Shown here: piece by piece, positions 12,281 through 23,716 of the stretch
Position numbering within the stretch: position 1 is the stretch's first letter
Layout: every line of letters starts with the position of its first letter
NCBI RefSeq assembly: GCF_029633865.1
Contig: NC_079219.1
Span: forward strand, 55,560,857-55,624,856
Source of the DNA: Lampris incognitus
Taxonomy: Eukaryota; Chordata; Actinopteri; Lampriformes; Lampridae
DNA: 64,000 nt
Reading direction: 5' to 3'
Notes under the pieces: generated by a model
What the model was told of the DNA's origin: nothing
Seen by the model: the letters and a program-made list of their open reading frames with translations, nothing else
The model's database searches: none
Position numbers and translations under genes: made by a program

Positions 12281-12600
12281 GGGCAGCACGGTGGCCCAGT
12301 GGTCAGCACTGTTGCCTCGCGGCAAGAAGGCCCCGGGTTCGAGCCCCGGGCCGTCCCCGGGTTCTTTCTGTGTGGAGTTTGCATGTTCTCCCCGTGTCTG
12401 TGTGGGTTTCCTCCGGGTGCTCCGCTTTCCTCCCACCGTCAAAAAGACATGCATGTTAGGGTTAATGCGCTCCTGTCTGTGCCCCTGAGCAAGGCAGTGG
12501 AAGTCCCCGGGCGCTGCAGCTGCCCGCGGCTCCTGTACAGTAGGATGGGTTAAATGCGGAGAACTTATACATACAACGACAAATAAAGTGTATTCTATTC
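12281..12600 (+). mobile_element. V-SINE family copy with different 3' end
   Basis: Starts GGGCAGCACGGTGGCCCAG, contains GGGTTCGAGCCCCGGG (box B) and the GTTTGCATGTTCTCCC core. It ends in GACAAATAAAGTGTATTCTA with a TTCTA tail. The 3' half (GAGCAAGGCAGTGGAAGTCC) differs from the TGGATGGA-tailed copies, so this is a second subfamily. A short duplication (CTATAT) flanks it. Confidence 0.8.
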
Positions 12601-13659
12601 TATATGACCACTTGCCGAGGGGTGGGAGGGTGGGGATTTGAATTGGGGATGGGGATAATTTGCATATTCATAGCTTCTGGATTTTTTTTTTTAATGAGGG
12701 AGGAGTAAATGGGATATTAAGGATTTTAACAAGACAATTGAACTTATACTTTGCAGAAAAAAACAAGTGGTTTTCTACTTGCTCACAGCAAGAGTGTCCC
12801 GGGTTTGACCCCTGGCCCTCTGTGTGGAGTTTATTTCTCTTCTCCTCATTTATGTCGGTTTTCTTGAATGGAGAACCCCCCCCCCCACACACACACACAC
12901 ACATAAATAAACAACCCGAATTGACTCGAATGGCTCCAGTTGCAGGAGATTCGATTTATGGAGATTTTTTGTCACTACTGCCCCTTCTGGATGCTTTTAA
13001 TATGACACCCTGTCTATCTGCGTGTGTCTGTCTGCCTGCCTGTCTGTCTGTCTATTTATTTCGAAAGAATGCACCAACACAAAGGGACACACACACACAG
13101 ACATGTAATTTTAGCAGGTGTCATTCTGACACCGTCGGCTAAATTGAAGGTTTTGTTCTCAATTGCAGCTTCTGTGAATGACTGTGTGTGTTCTCAGAAG
13201 CTTTCTTTGAGAGAAAGGCGTTAAATCGTAATTGCGCACGCAAATGCACTTCACACAAGTTCAAGACACATTCTGGGTAACACCACATTGCTTTCGCAGT
13301 TCTCCAGCAGCTGCTTGTCGTGGTAGGTGTGTGTGTGTGTGTGTGTGTGTTATTGCTATTGTATTTTCTTAAAAGTCACCCACCGTAATTGAAGCTATGG
13401 CAGTATTGTTATTACAGCACCCATGCTAATGAAACCTCTTCAGAGGAGCAGAGTTGAGTTGAATTAATTCAAATGGAATTGCTCTCGTAGTGTCCCCCCC
13501 CCCCCCCGTACCGTTTTTAAAGTACGGTCCAAAATAGTACAGGTTAGTTAAATCGGGGACTCGTACTTGCTCATATGTGTGAATTTTCTGCCCGATGTCT
13601 GCTGGATCTAAACTGTACCTCACTGGATTTGATTCATTAGGCACCAAGAAGGCCCCGTG
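12601..13659. other. Non-coding stretch
   Basis: A/T-rich with CA and GT tracts at 12887-12902 and 13327-13352. No exon or named element was recognised. Confidence 0.45.
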
Positions 13660-13785
13660 GTGGTCCAGCGGCCTGTCCAGGGTGTGTCCCCCGCCTGCGG
13701 CCCAATGACTGCCGGGCTAGGCTGCAGCATCCCCCCGCGACCCAGAGAGCAGGATGAGCGATTCAGCTAATGGATGGATGGAAGG
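13660..13785 (+). mobile_element. 3' fragment of a V-SINE
   Basis: Contains GCGGCCTGTCCAGGGTGTG and CCCAATGACTGCCGGGCTAG, then the TGGATGGATGG tail. This matches the 3' third of the SINE at 60052-60440; the 5' part is missing. Confidence 0.75.
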
Positions 13786-15735
13786 TATCGAGAGCAGATC
13801 GTTGTATAAAGGTGAATTCAATTAAATTGAGCTGAACTGACTTGAGAGTGTAACAGCAAGAACAAATGATGGAGGAGGAGGAGGAGGAGGAGGAGGGTGA
13901 CAGAGTGACCTGTGCCGCTGTGTTGCTTTCCCTGCGGGTACGGCAGTCAGCCGTGTTGACGACCCGAGGCGCTAAACCATAATACAGGCATCCGCCGCCG
14001 CCGTGTTTTGTCACTAGCCGCGCTCCCTGCTCCTTACACAGGGGCCTCTGTATTGGGACCGCTCTGATCCCTGAGCCGGCTCTGTTTGTTGGGCCTGTCG
14101 TCGGCGAGCAGACCGTTGCAGACGCAGACAGGGCGCTTAGGCGTGAAAGTGTGTGTGTGATTGTCGTATATCGCCGTGCCGTTGTGTGTTGAGGTGTGTT
14201 GTTTACTCAACAGGGTGTTAACGTCAGTCAAGGAAATCAATGTTTATCCTCGCGCGTACCAGGAGGATAACATGTGTGTGTGTGTGTGTGTGAGTGAGTG
14301 TGTGTGTGTGTGTGTACATGCCCCTTTGCTTTGCCATCATCTCTCACTGTCCCCAAACACACACACACACATGCAGAAATGCATACACACACTCTTAACA
14401 CACATAAACTTATACATGCAGACACACAACGCACTCTCACTCTCTCTCTCACACACAGACACACACACTGACATCTGTGTTCTGACTCAGCAGGAATAGG
14501 CCAGCCAGTCCAGTCATAGCACAACTGTTTGTGTGTGTTTGTGTGTGAGAGTGAGTGAGTGAGTGATTGCATTATGTGTGTGTCTGTGTGCGTGTGACGG
14601 TGGTATAGTATAGCTTCAGTTCCTCGGTAGCTCGGGCTTTCCATCGTAGTATCTTTGTAGTGGTGGGTGGTGTAAAAACGTCACCACTGTTTCCTCTGCG
14701 CAATACAACACACACGCAGACACACACACCGACTGAACAGATGTCTACGACATTTTCACAACAAACGCAGGACGCAGAGAGAGAGAGTGAGGGGGGGGGG
14801 GAAATCAGAATACACCCACTGGTGGTGAGGGACAGCCCCTATCCCTCCCCCTTTCTCTCTCTCTCTCTCTCTCCATGTCTCTTCACTCCCCAGCTCTCTC
14901 TCTAGCCGTCTCTCTCTCCCTTTCTCATCCTCCCCTCACTGTGGGGTCTTTGGGGTAAGGTTGCGGCCGTTTTCCCAGCGATCCCTCGGGAGGCCATTCC
15001 AGCTGCTGTCGCTCCGTGGAGACAGAACCCTCGTCCCCTGCTCCGCCGCAGTGGCTGCAGCCCACGAGCTGACATCACGGGCCCCGACATTACACGCAGA
15101 GGCATGTCCGCCGCAGCCCGGACCGGCGTAGGAGCAGCGGGCCGGGACGTCATCACGTTCGTACCGCCGGCTTTTACGTCCGCGCGTCTTCCGAGTGGCC
15201 GTGAGGTCGCAGTTCCGAGTAACTGCCGTCGGTCGGGAGGGCCTCTGCGGGGCGCCGATCCTGAGAAAACGCAGGGACGACTGTAAAATACGACGACACA
15301 GACATGGAGGCCACACAGGAATAGTGGAGTCCAACTCAAACACACACTCAAAACAGAGAGAGAGAGAGAGATGGGGAGAGAGACATACACTTTATGTTGC
15401 TCGCAGATATTATGTTGCGAACTGGTCTTCTATCCACTTACCATTCGGGATTCATATTACATTTATCTGTCTGTCAGTGAGCGCGTAGCAACAGTAACAT
15501 AAACTTCACTTAAGGAGCGTTTCTCCAAACGACACTTACAAAGTCACCAAGATGGCCAGACGCCAGTAGATAAAGTGCACCGGAGCAACAATAAAGGCCG
15601 AACGTTAAAAAAGAAATAAAAGGGAGAAGACGTGTAAGAGGACGATGAATAAGAGAACATAACACAAGAAAATGGGCTTGCAAAAATGCCAGTGTATAAA
15701 AAAATGTGTGCTTCTAAAGTATTTGCAAGCCTGCA
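13786..15735. other. Non-coding stretch with microsatellites and a CpG-rich part
   Basis: A (GGA)n tract lies at 13868-13896 and GT/CA tracts at 14272-14316, 14357-14372 and 14708-14730. The part at about 14950-15290 is CpG-rich and could be promoter-like, but no exon with convincing splice sites was recognised. Confidence 0.4.
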
Positions 15736-15847
15736 GGGATGCTAGCATGTTGTGTGTGTGTGTGTGTGTGTGTGTTTTGCGTTAGGCCCGACACACATAA
15801 GTCTTCTGTGTGTCCGCTAGATCACACAACACGCCGCGTCCCTGATA

Positions 15848-15985
15848 CAGTGTGTCTGCGTGGCGGTGTGTGTCTGCGTGGCGGTGTGTGTCTGCGTGGC
15901 GGTGTGTGTGTCTGCGTGGCGGTGTGTGTCTGCGTGGCGGTGTGTGTCTGCGCGGCGGTGTGTGTCTGCGTGGCGGTGTGTGCGG
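15848..15985 (+). repeat. 17-bp minisatellite (GTGTGTCTGCGTGGCGG)n
   Basis: About eight units of GTGTGTCTGCGTGGCGG with one GT insertion and one T-to-C change (TGCGCGG). A (TG)n tract at 15751-15775 precedes it. Open frames on both strands are repeat translations. Confidence 0.9.
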
Positions 15986-16134
15986 CGCTGCACATGCACG
16001 TTAATGGATGTGCACCTGACGGCTGTGGGAGGCAGCCGTGCCGGCATCTGAGGAGCAGGCGTGGATGAGCCCTCTTTGCTGGTTCGGTGTTCGGCACGTT
16101 GGAGATGTTTTCCACGTGGAGGGATAAAAAAACC

Positions 16135-16160
16135 TATGTGTGTGTTTGTGTGTGTGTGTA

Positions 16161-16192
<32 letters not shown>

Positions 16193-16215
16193 AGTGGCGG
16201 TGCATGTGTTTGTGT
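16135..16215 (+). repeat. (TG)n microsatellite
   Basis: About 55 bases of TG repeat with TGTTTG and TGTATG interruptions, followed by GGTGGGTGAG and a second short TG run. Confidence 0.9.
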
Positions 16216-16562
16216 GGGTAAGTGAATGCGGGTGCAGCCATCTTAAGTTTTGTGTGGGAGGATCTGGGAAGAGGGGGCACTTTGACTCTCTTCGACTCGG
16301 ACTGTGAGAATCATTCTGTCTTTGTTTCACAGGACACGTTCTCTCTTTCTGTCTTTCTTTCCCTCCGTCTCTCTTCCTTCCTTCTCTTTCTCTCTCTCCC
16401 TGCACCGTCTCCTGCAGCGTCTCCTTGTTAGAGCTCCAAAACGAGTCATTTTGAGACTTGAGCCGGGCGACGTAGTGAGAGAATATCTGCACCGCCGTGC
16501 CCGGGATAAACAAAGCAGTGATGTCGTTTTAATCTGCCGCCTCCTGTTGGGCGTCTGTGGTC

Positions 16563-16696
16563 AGGAAGGACCAGGTCCCAGGAAGTACCAGGTCCCAGGA
16601 AGTACCAGGTCCCAGGAAGTACCAGGTCCCAGGAAGTACCAGGTCCAGGGAAGTACCAGGTCCCAGGAAGTACCAGGTCCCAGGAAGTACCAGGTC
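16563..16696 (+). repeat. 17-bp minisatellite (AGGTCCCAGGAAGTACC)n
   Basis: About eight nearly identical 17-bp units. One unit carries AGGTCCAGGGAAG. Because 17 is not a multiple of three, all three frames stay open across it, giving artefactual frames on both strands. Confidence 0.95.
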
Positions 16697-18445
16697 GCGG
16701 CGAGTGCCGTCACATCTGCGGGCCGCCGCTGTGTGCTCAGCTGCTGCGTATCTCGGCCCCGAGTTCGTCTTTTCAAGTTTTTAAGTACGGCGTCGGGTCA
16801 ACGCTGGTGTCCTCCTCCCCGTCCTCCTCCCCTCCTTCACGTCTTCATATATCTGATATTTCCGCCTCCCTCGAGTCCGCGCCGTCTCTCACTCCGGCCA
16901 ACACGTCAGTTTTTATGTCTTCTTCTTATTCTCGGGAGGAAGGGAAACACAAGGCAGATGGGCTTTTGAGAAATATTTGCAGAGGAAGGATGGAGGGGTG
17001 GAAGGATGGAGTGATGGTGGGGGGGTGGATAAATAAAGGGGGAGGGGGTGGAAGGCCTGAGGGGGACGAGTTGTCCTGTATTAGGCCTGGTTGAATCGCA
17101 ACATTGATCTCATGAATAATAGACCTCCAGTGGCCGTGTGATGATATGAGAAGTGACATCCTACCCCGACTCTGTATCTGCAACTCTGCACAGCCACATG
17201 CACACACACGCACACACGCGCACACACATGCACTCACACACACACACTATATATGCACACACACGTGCAAACACACACATACACAATATGTGGTGACAAG
17301 ACAACTCTTTTTCAGCATGGTGTGTGTGTCTTTATGTAGACATATAGGTCTGTGTGTGTGTGAGTATGTGTACCTGTGAGTGTGTTTGTATGCATACTTG
17401 GGTGTTTTTGTGCACAATCTCTCAGTTTTGTGCTCAACTTCGAGCTCGGAGTTTTAAACTGCCCAGATATACAAGCTCGTTAAAGTGAACACGATTAAAA
17501 ATGAAAGCACAGGGAGCGGCGCGTTGTTTAGTTCCTTCGGAGTCAAAACAAAAGTTATTTCTGTCCGGCTACAAATCACAGACGCACCCGCAGGCTCATC
17601 AATATAAAACGTAATCATGAAAAAATAAGTGTTTGCCTGCTAAACGCGCAAGTTCCTGTGTTCTCCCCGTGCCTTCCGCCATCTTAATAATACATACCGA
17701 CGGAGGAGGGAAGTCCGCTGCTCGTGGCAGGGACTTGATTGTTCCTGTGGACACACACATGCATGCAGGCACACACACACACACACACACACATACACAC
17801 ACACGCTGTCATGTTTACCCGTGTTTACCCTCTGTCTCCTCTCATCAATCATTCACCGTGACAAATCTCCACGAGAGAAATCTGCAAGTCGGCACTTTTC
17901 TCCCCGAGTAGTCGTTTTCTCTGGTTTGTTAAACCTGTTTTTGTTTCTCTTTTTTTCCTCCTTCATCCATTTATTCATGGCAGCAACTAGTGAGCGCCGG
18001 CGTGGGCACGGCTGACCGGACGGGCGGAGGTGCAGAGGAAGAAGGAGAAGATGGAAGGACGTAAACCAGAGCGGTTGACCTGGTAGGATGCCGAGTGACT
18101 CATGTTCGAGGTAACATGGCGTACGATCCTCAACGCTTTGGGATGTTATGATCGATGTTGGTATATATGGGTTTTTATTATCATATTTCGTCGCTGATTT
18201 TTTCTCTGCCTACTTTTCACTTTTGGCAAACCACATTTGCTGCATCATATGCATCAGTTATGCATTTATTTATTGGTTTTGCTTACAAATGAGTTTTTGA
18301 AGAAAGAAGGGATAAACATATTTCAGTGATAAAGAATAATTTTAATGTAATGTTACGATCTCCAAGATCTTTATATTTGTTGAACTTTGGACACCCATGA
18401 TGTTACACGGTAAGGGCTTTTTGTTTTTGTTTTTTTGGAATTTGC
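16697..18445. other. Non-coding stretch with microsatellites
   Basis: CA/GT tracts at 17197-17290, 17320-17395 and 17752-17802, and pyrimidine-rich DNA at 16805-16860. Nothing gene-like was recognised. Confidence 0.5.
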
Positions 18446-18871
18446 CCCCCCCCCCCCCTTTTCTTCCCAATTGTACCCGGCCAATTACCCCACTCTTCCG
18501 AGCCGTCCCGGTCCCTTCTCCACCCCCTCTGCTGATCCAGGGAGGGCTGCAGACTACCACATGCCTCCTCCCATACATGTGGAGTCACCAGCCGCTTCTT
18601 TTCACCTGACAGTGAGGAGTTTCACCAGGGGGACGTAGCACGTGGGAGGATCACGCTATTGCCCCCCCCCCCATACAGGCACCCCGACCGACTAAAGGAG
18701 GCGCTAGTGCAGCGACCAGGACACATACTCGCATCCGGCTTCCCACCCGCAGACACGGGCAGTTGTGTCTGTAGGGACGGCCCGACCAAGCCGGAGATAA
18801 CACGGGGATTCGAACCGGCGATCCCCACGGTGGTAGGCAACAGAATAGACCGCTACGCTACCCGGACGCCC
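18446..18871 (-). mobile_element. tRNA-derived SINE (family 1), near full length
   Basis: The minus strand starts GGGCGTCCGGGTAGCGTAGC, has GGTTCGAATCCCCGTG as box B and ends in a G-homopolymer/A-rich tail at 18446. It has the same body as the copies at 5779-6200 and 7114-7533. A clear target duplication was not found. Confidence 0.85.
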
Positions 18872-19013
18872 TTAATAGCTTTTAATGCTCCTAATCCCTG
18901 AGGTCCATCCTGAAGGAGTCTCCAGCGTGGTTTCGTCAGCATTTCCCTCTTCGCCAAACAAATAAACACGGCTGAACTTGTGTTTGTATTATCTTTTGGT
19001 AGAGCCTGTCATT

Positions 19014-20260
19014 GACTACATGGCCAGAAGTGTGGGGACACCCCTTCCAAGTAGTGGGTTTGGCTATTTCAGCCACAGCCATTGCTAACATGTGCATACA
19101 ATCAAACATACAGCCATGCATTCTCCATAGACGATCATTGGCAGTAGAGTGGGTCATACCGAAGAAGTCAGCTGGTCAAAGGGCTGCCCTGCTCGAGCCG
19201 CCCCGGTCAACCGTAAGTCTGTTATTGTGAAGCGGAACCGTCTCAGCAACAACAGCTCGGCCGTGAAGCGGCAGGACACACAAGACCACAGAATGGCACC
19301 GCCGGGTGATGAAGCGTAGCGGCTAAAAAAAAAACCATTCACGACCACGTCCCAAACTGCCTCTGGAAGCAACGTCGGCACAAGAACTGTTCGTCAGGAG
19401 CTTCATGAAATGGGTTTCCATGTCCGAGCAGCTGCACACAAGCCCGGGCTCACCATCAATGCCGAGCGTCGGGTGGAGGGTTGTAAAGCACACCGCCACT
19501 GGACTCCGGAGAGGTGGAAACACCTTTTCTGGAGTGGTGAATCACACTACATCATCTGGCAGTCTGACGGACCGATCTGGGTTTGGTGGATGCCAGGAGA
19601 ACATTACCTGTCTGAATGCATAGTTCCGACTGTAAAGTTTGGTGGAGGGGGAATAACGGTGTGTAGCTGTTTCTCATGGTTTGGGCTATATATAGGCCCC
19701 CTACTTCCAGCGAAGGGAACTCTTCATGCTACAGCGCACAATGGCTTTCTAGAGAACTGTATGTTCCAACTTTGTGGCAACAGTTTGGGGAAGCCCCTCT
19801 CCTGTTTCACAATGACGGTGCCCCCGTATGGACCTTGTTTTGTGCGTGGGGGAATTGTCATCGACCTTATAACGATGCCATGGATCGGATCGGGACATCC
19901 CTAAACGACGTGGTTTGGTTTGGTGAGTTTGGCGCCGAAGAACTTGACTGGCCTGCACAGAGCCCTGACCTCAACCCCGATCCAGCACCTTTGGGATGAA
20001 CTGGAACGTCGACTATGAGCCAGGCCTTCTCCCCGACTTCAGTGCCCGACCTCGCTAATGCTGCTGTGGTTGAATGGGAGCGAATCCCTGCAGCCATGTT
20101 ACGAAATCTAGTGGAAAGCTTTCCCAGAAGAGTGGAGGCTTTTATAGCATCAAAGGGGGGACCAACTTCGTGTAAATGCCTCATCGATTTGGACTGAGAT
20201 GTTCAACAAGCACATAGCAGTGTGATGTTCACGTGTTCACATACTTTTGGCCATGTAGTG
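19014..20260 (+). mobile_element. Decayed Tc1/mariner transposon
   Basis: Inverted ends: ACTACATGGCCAGAAGTGTG on the left and, reversed from the right, CACTACATGGCCAAAAGTAT. Length is about 1.25 kb, which fits a Tc1 element. A broken transposase on the plus strand fills the inside. Flanking TA dinucleotides are no longer evident. Confidence 0.9.
19400..20190 (+). pseudogene. Tc1 transposase remnant
   Basis: The open segment 19410-19904 carries the Tc1-family catalytic region: [32 protein letters not shown] and [13 protein letters not shown]. The first catalytic aspartate of the usual W-S-D-E motif is Gly here. The frame then shifts: LDWPAQSPDLNPD appears in another frame (to 19999) and the C-terminal PRRVEAFIASKGGP at about 20131-20163. 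Intact Tc1 transposases are about 340 aa; this one is interrupted by frameshifts and stops and cannot be active. Confidence 0.85.
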
Positions 20261-20333
20261 CATCCGCTCACTAGCTACAAAAACTACTTCTTCAAATTCG
20301 CCACCACCTGTCTTATTCCTCTGTACTCCCCCC

Positions 20334-20760
20334 CCCCCCCCTTTTTGTACTCCCCCTTTTTTTCTATCCCACTCTTCCAAGCCATCCCGGTCACTGCTCC
20401 ACCCCCTCTGCCGATCCGGGGAGGGCGGCAGACTACCACATGCCTCCTCCCATACATGCGGAGTCGCCAGCCGCTTCTTTTCACCTGACAGTGAGGAGTT
20501 TTGCCAGGGGGACATAGCGCGTGGGAGGATCACGCTATTACCCCCACTTCCCCCTCCCCCCCAAACAGGCGCCCCGACCGATCAGAGGAGGCGCTAGTGC
20601 AGCGACCAGGACACATACCCACATCCAGCTTCCCACCCGCAGACACAGCCAATTGTGTTTGTAGGGACGCCCGACCAAGCCGGAGGTAGCACGGGGATTC
20701 AAACCGCCGAGCCCCATGTTGGCAGCCAGCCGACTAGACCCCCACGCCACCTGCACGCCC
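20334..20760 (-). mobile_element. tRNA-derived SINE (family 1), diverged copy
   Basis: Minus-strand copy of the family at 5779-6200, with the same body (GAAAAGAAGCGGCTGGCGAC) and a diverged box B (GTTTGAATCCCC). It lies 74 bases after the Tc1 element ends. Confidence 0.8.
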
Positions 20761-22562
20761 CTACTCCTCCATACTTTGCTTCCACGCTGGCGATGTGAAA
20801 CACTATGTGACATAACATTTTTCCTATGGGACAGTCCTACCAGATAGACACCATTAAAATGAGCCACTACAAAGTGCTCGTGTGTCGGACCTTCGTCTGG
20901 ATGTAAGCCTCAGTACTCTACCTTTAATTGGACAAATGGAGGTAAAGGGTTTCAGGGAAAATTAGGCTGTTTTAAACGTAAGAGAAGGAGGTGGGAAGGG
21001 GTTAAGGAGATGGTTGATGTGTGCAAAAGGTAAGAGGATCGTGTGTCAAGAGCAGCTACTGCCTCCCAGCCCCACGCCCAGCCTGAACCCCAGCCCCAAC
21101 GGCTGCAGAAGAATTTTGACTTGGGGCCTGACCTGCTATTATGTTATTATCCACTCTACTGCCTAGGGCTTTCTCACACACACACACACACATATATACA
21201 TACATACATACATACACACACACACAAAGAAGAGACACATGCAAAAATGTATGTAAATACCACACACATGCACAATATATGTACATGCATACAGGTAGAC
21301 ACAGACAGCATCTGTGTGTTTGTGTGTCTGTGAGGGTCTAAAGACAGGGTGCTGTAAAGCCCGTTGAGGCAAATTTGTCATTTATGACTTTGGGCTACAC
21401 AACTGAAATTGACGTGACTTAACTAACACGCAACCACGCTGATTATCCGAGTGGTATGTGGCTGTTATTTCGCCACAGCGGAATTATTTTTGTGTGTTGT
21501 GTGTATGTGTGTGGGCGGGGGGGGGGGGGTTGGGGGCACAGGCCTCTTTAAACTGTGCAAATATACCATTAAATCAATTCGGCACCAGTCAGGTTCCGAG
21601 CCCGGACCAATATGTGACGTGACCCTACGTACCCTATACATACCATACCAAGACTGAGTACTGTTTGCTCCGACTTGCTCGCAGGTGCAGCTAAGTGTGC
21701 AAACTAAATGGAATATGCGCAGACACACACATGCACACATACATACAAACACACAGAGCCCTCATCAGGCTCGAAGATGTACTTGCCCCGACAGACCTGT
21801 TCTGAAAGAATGAACATACCTCTGCATATAATAACACATGTCGTATGCAAACCAGGGCAGCCAGTGTTGGCCGGCAGTGCAGGGTTCGTGTGCGGTCTCG
21901 GCGTCCGGGTCCTTCGACATCGCATGGTTCACGCGTCATGTTTTAAAGACGCCTGTAATCAAACCGCAGAGTTTTATTGGAAGCCGTGTAGGTCAGAATG
22001 ACATCACGAGCTGAACCTCAGGTAAAAAGAGACGCGTGGGTCACTGACACAGTAATAGAGGATTGCGTTACTTGCTGAGCCGTGGTTTCTTAGACTCACC
22101 CAGTTCTGTTGTGACCACAGTTCAGTTCGTCATCCAGTGGGGCTGATTTGAGAGGAAATGCTACATACTTGGGTTGTAAACCACTTAACATGGCATCTGG
22201 CTGAACGATAGGAACCACCGATGAGTTCGGTTACTGTAAATTATTCACAAACTCCCGCGTCAGTAAGCGGAATCCGGTTAAAAACAGGGTGTGATGCTTC
22301 GGCGAGCGCCGCCATACGGATTGTTCATGTTGTAAGCGTCGGGTACTGTGTCATGTGGTTGACGGTTATCCCAGCGGTATGGGAGAGAGAGAGAGAGCGA
22401 GGCGGACCATTATCTGAGCTGTCATCAAACGACTCGTAGTCCTGAGAACTGTCCGTCAAACGGCAGGCCATGCAGGGCCGCTCAGGAAACTCAAAGCTAA
22501 CCAGAGGTGATCATTTGGTATCACCAGTCACTAAAGGCAGCGGATCTGTCAACTGTCATTTT
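20761..22562. other. Non-coding stretch
   Basis: Holds CA/TA tracts at 21175-21232 and GT runs near 21493-21512. No exon or further element was recognised. Confidence 0.5.
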
Positions 22563-23005
22563 TCCCTCTCCCTTTTTCTCCCCAATTGTACTTGGCCAAT
22601 CACCCTGCCCCCCCCCCCCCCCGAGCCGTCCCGGTCACTGGTCCACCACCTCTGCCGATCCGGGGGGGGGGGGGCTGCAGACCCACCACTTGCCTCCTCC
22701 GATACATGTGGAGTCACCAGCCGCTTCTTTTCGCCTGACTGAGGAGTTTCGCCAGGGGGGATCACGCTATTTCCCCCCCCCCCCCCAGTTCCCCCCTCCC
22801 CCCTGAACAGGCGCCCCGATCGACCGGAGGAGGCGCTAGTGCAGCGACCAGGACACATACCCACATCCGGCTTCCCGCCCGCAGACACGGCCAATTGTGT
22901 CTGTAGGGATGCTCGACCAAGCCGGAGGCAACACGGGGATTCGAACCGGCGATCCCCACGTTGGTAGGCGACGGAATAGACCGACCGCTATGCTACCCGG
23001 ACGCC
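22563..23005 (-). mobile_element. tRNA-derived SINE (family 1) with about 10-bp TSD
   Basis: Minus-strand copy with GGTTCGAATCCCCGTGTTGC as box B region and long C/G homopolymers in the body. AACTGTCATT (22551-22560) before and AACTGTCACT (23006-23015) after indicate a target-site duplication. Confidence 0.85.
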
Positions 23006-23662
23006 AACTGTCACTTTATTAAAGCGAGAGAGGGAGAGAGTAGATTTAAGTGGCGTGGGGTACGTGACAGGGATACCCACTACTCAGAGGCATGTTCTTC
23101 ATGTGCCTGTATGACATCACATCAGAGAGAGAGAGAGACGGGAACACCCTACCCCCCCATGGCTTCTCCCACGCTCACCCTCCTTACTAAGCCCTAACCT
23201 GTAACAAGTAGGAGTTTTTGAGAGCAAAGCACACTGGGATTCCTTTTCATTGTTTTTTTTTTAGAGTTTTCATTTGTAATGATATTACTCACGATCGCTA
23301 ACGTTGCCCTGTTTGAGAAAAACAAACAACACCCCAACAATCTAATTTGGCAGGTTTGAATAAATCATGTAAGAGCTGAAATTACATTACAGAATAATGT
23401 GGGCGTAGCCTCGGGACGTTGTTAAGCCCAATTAGGTGATTAATAGAGGAAATATGGAGTACATAACCTGATAATTGGTAAAAATTATGCAAGAGGCAGG
23501 TGATTTCTAGACACAATGTACCACCAGCCCCCCCCCCCACCCCGGCTTCACCACTCCCCTCCATCCTTACCCCCACCCCACCCTGCGCCTCTGCACAAGG
23601 AGTGGAAAATACTGCTCCCTAAAAATACATTACGCATAAACACTCACCACTTTTGCCCACTT

Positions 23663-23716
<54 letters not shown>

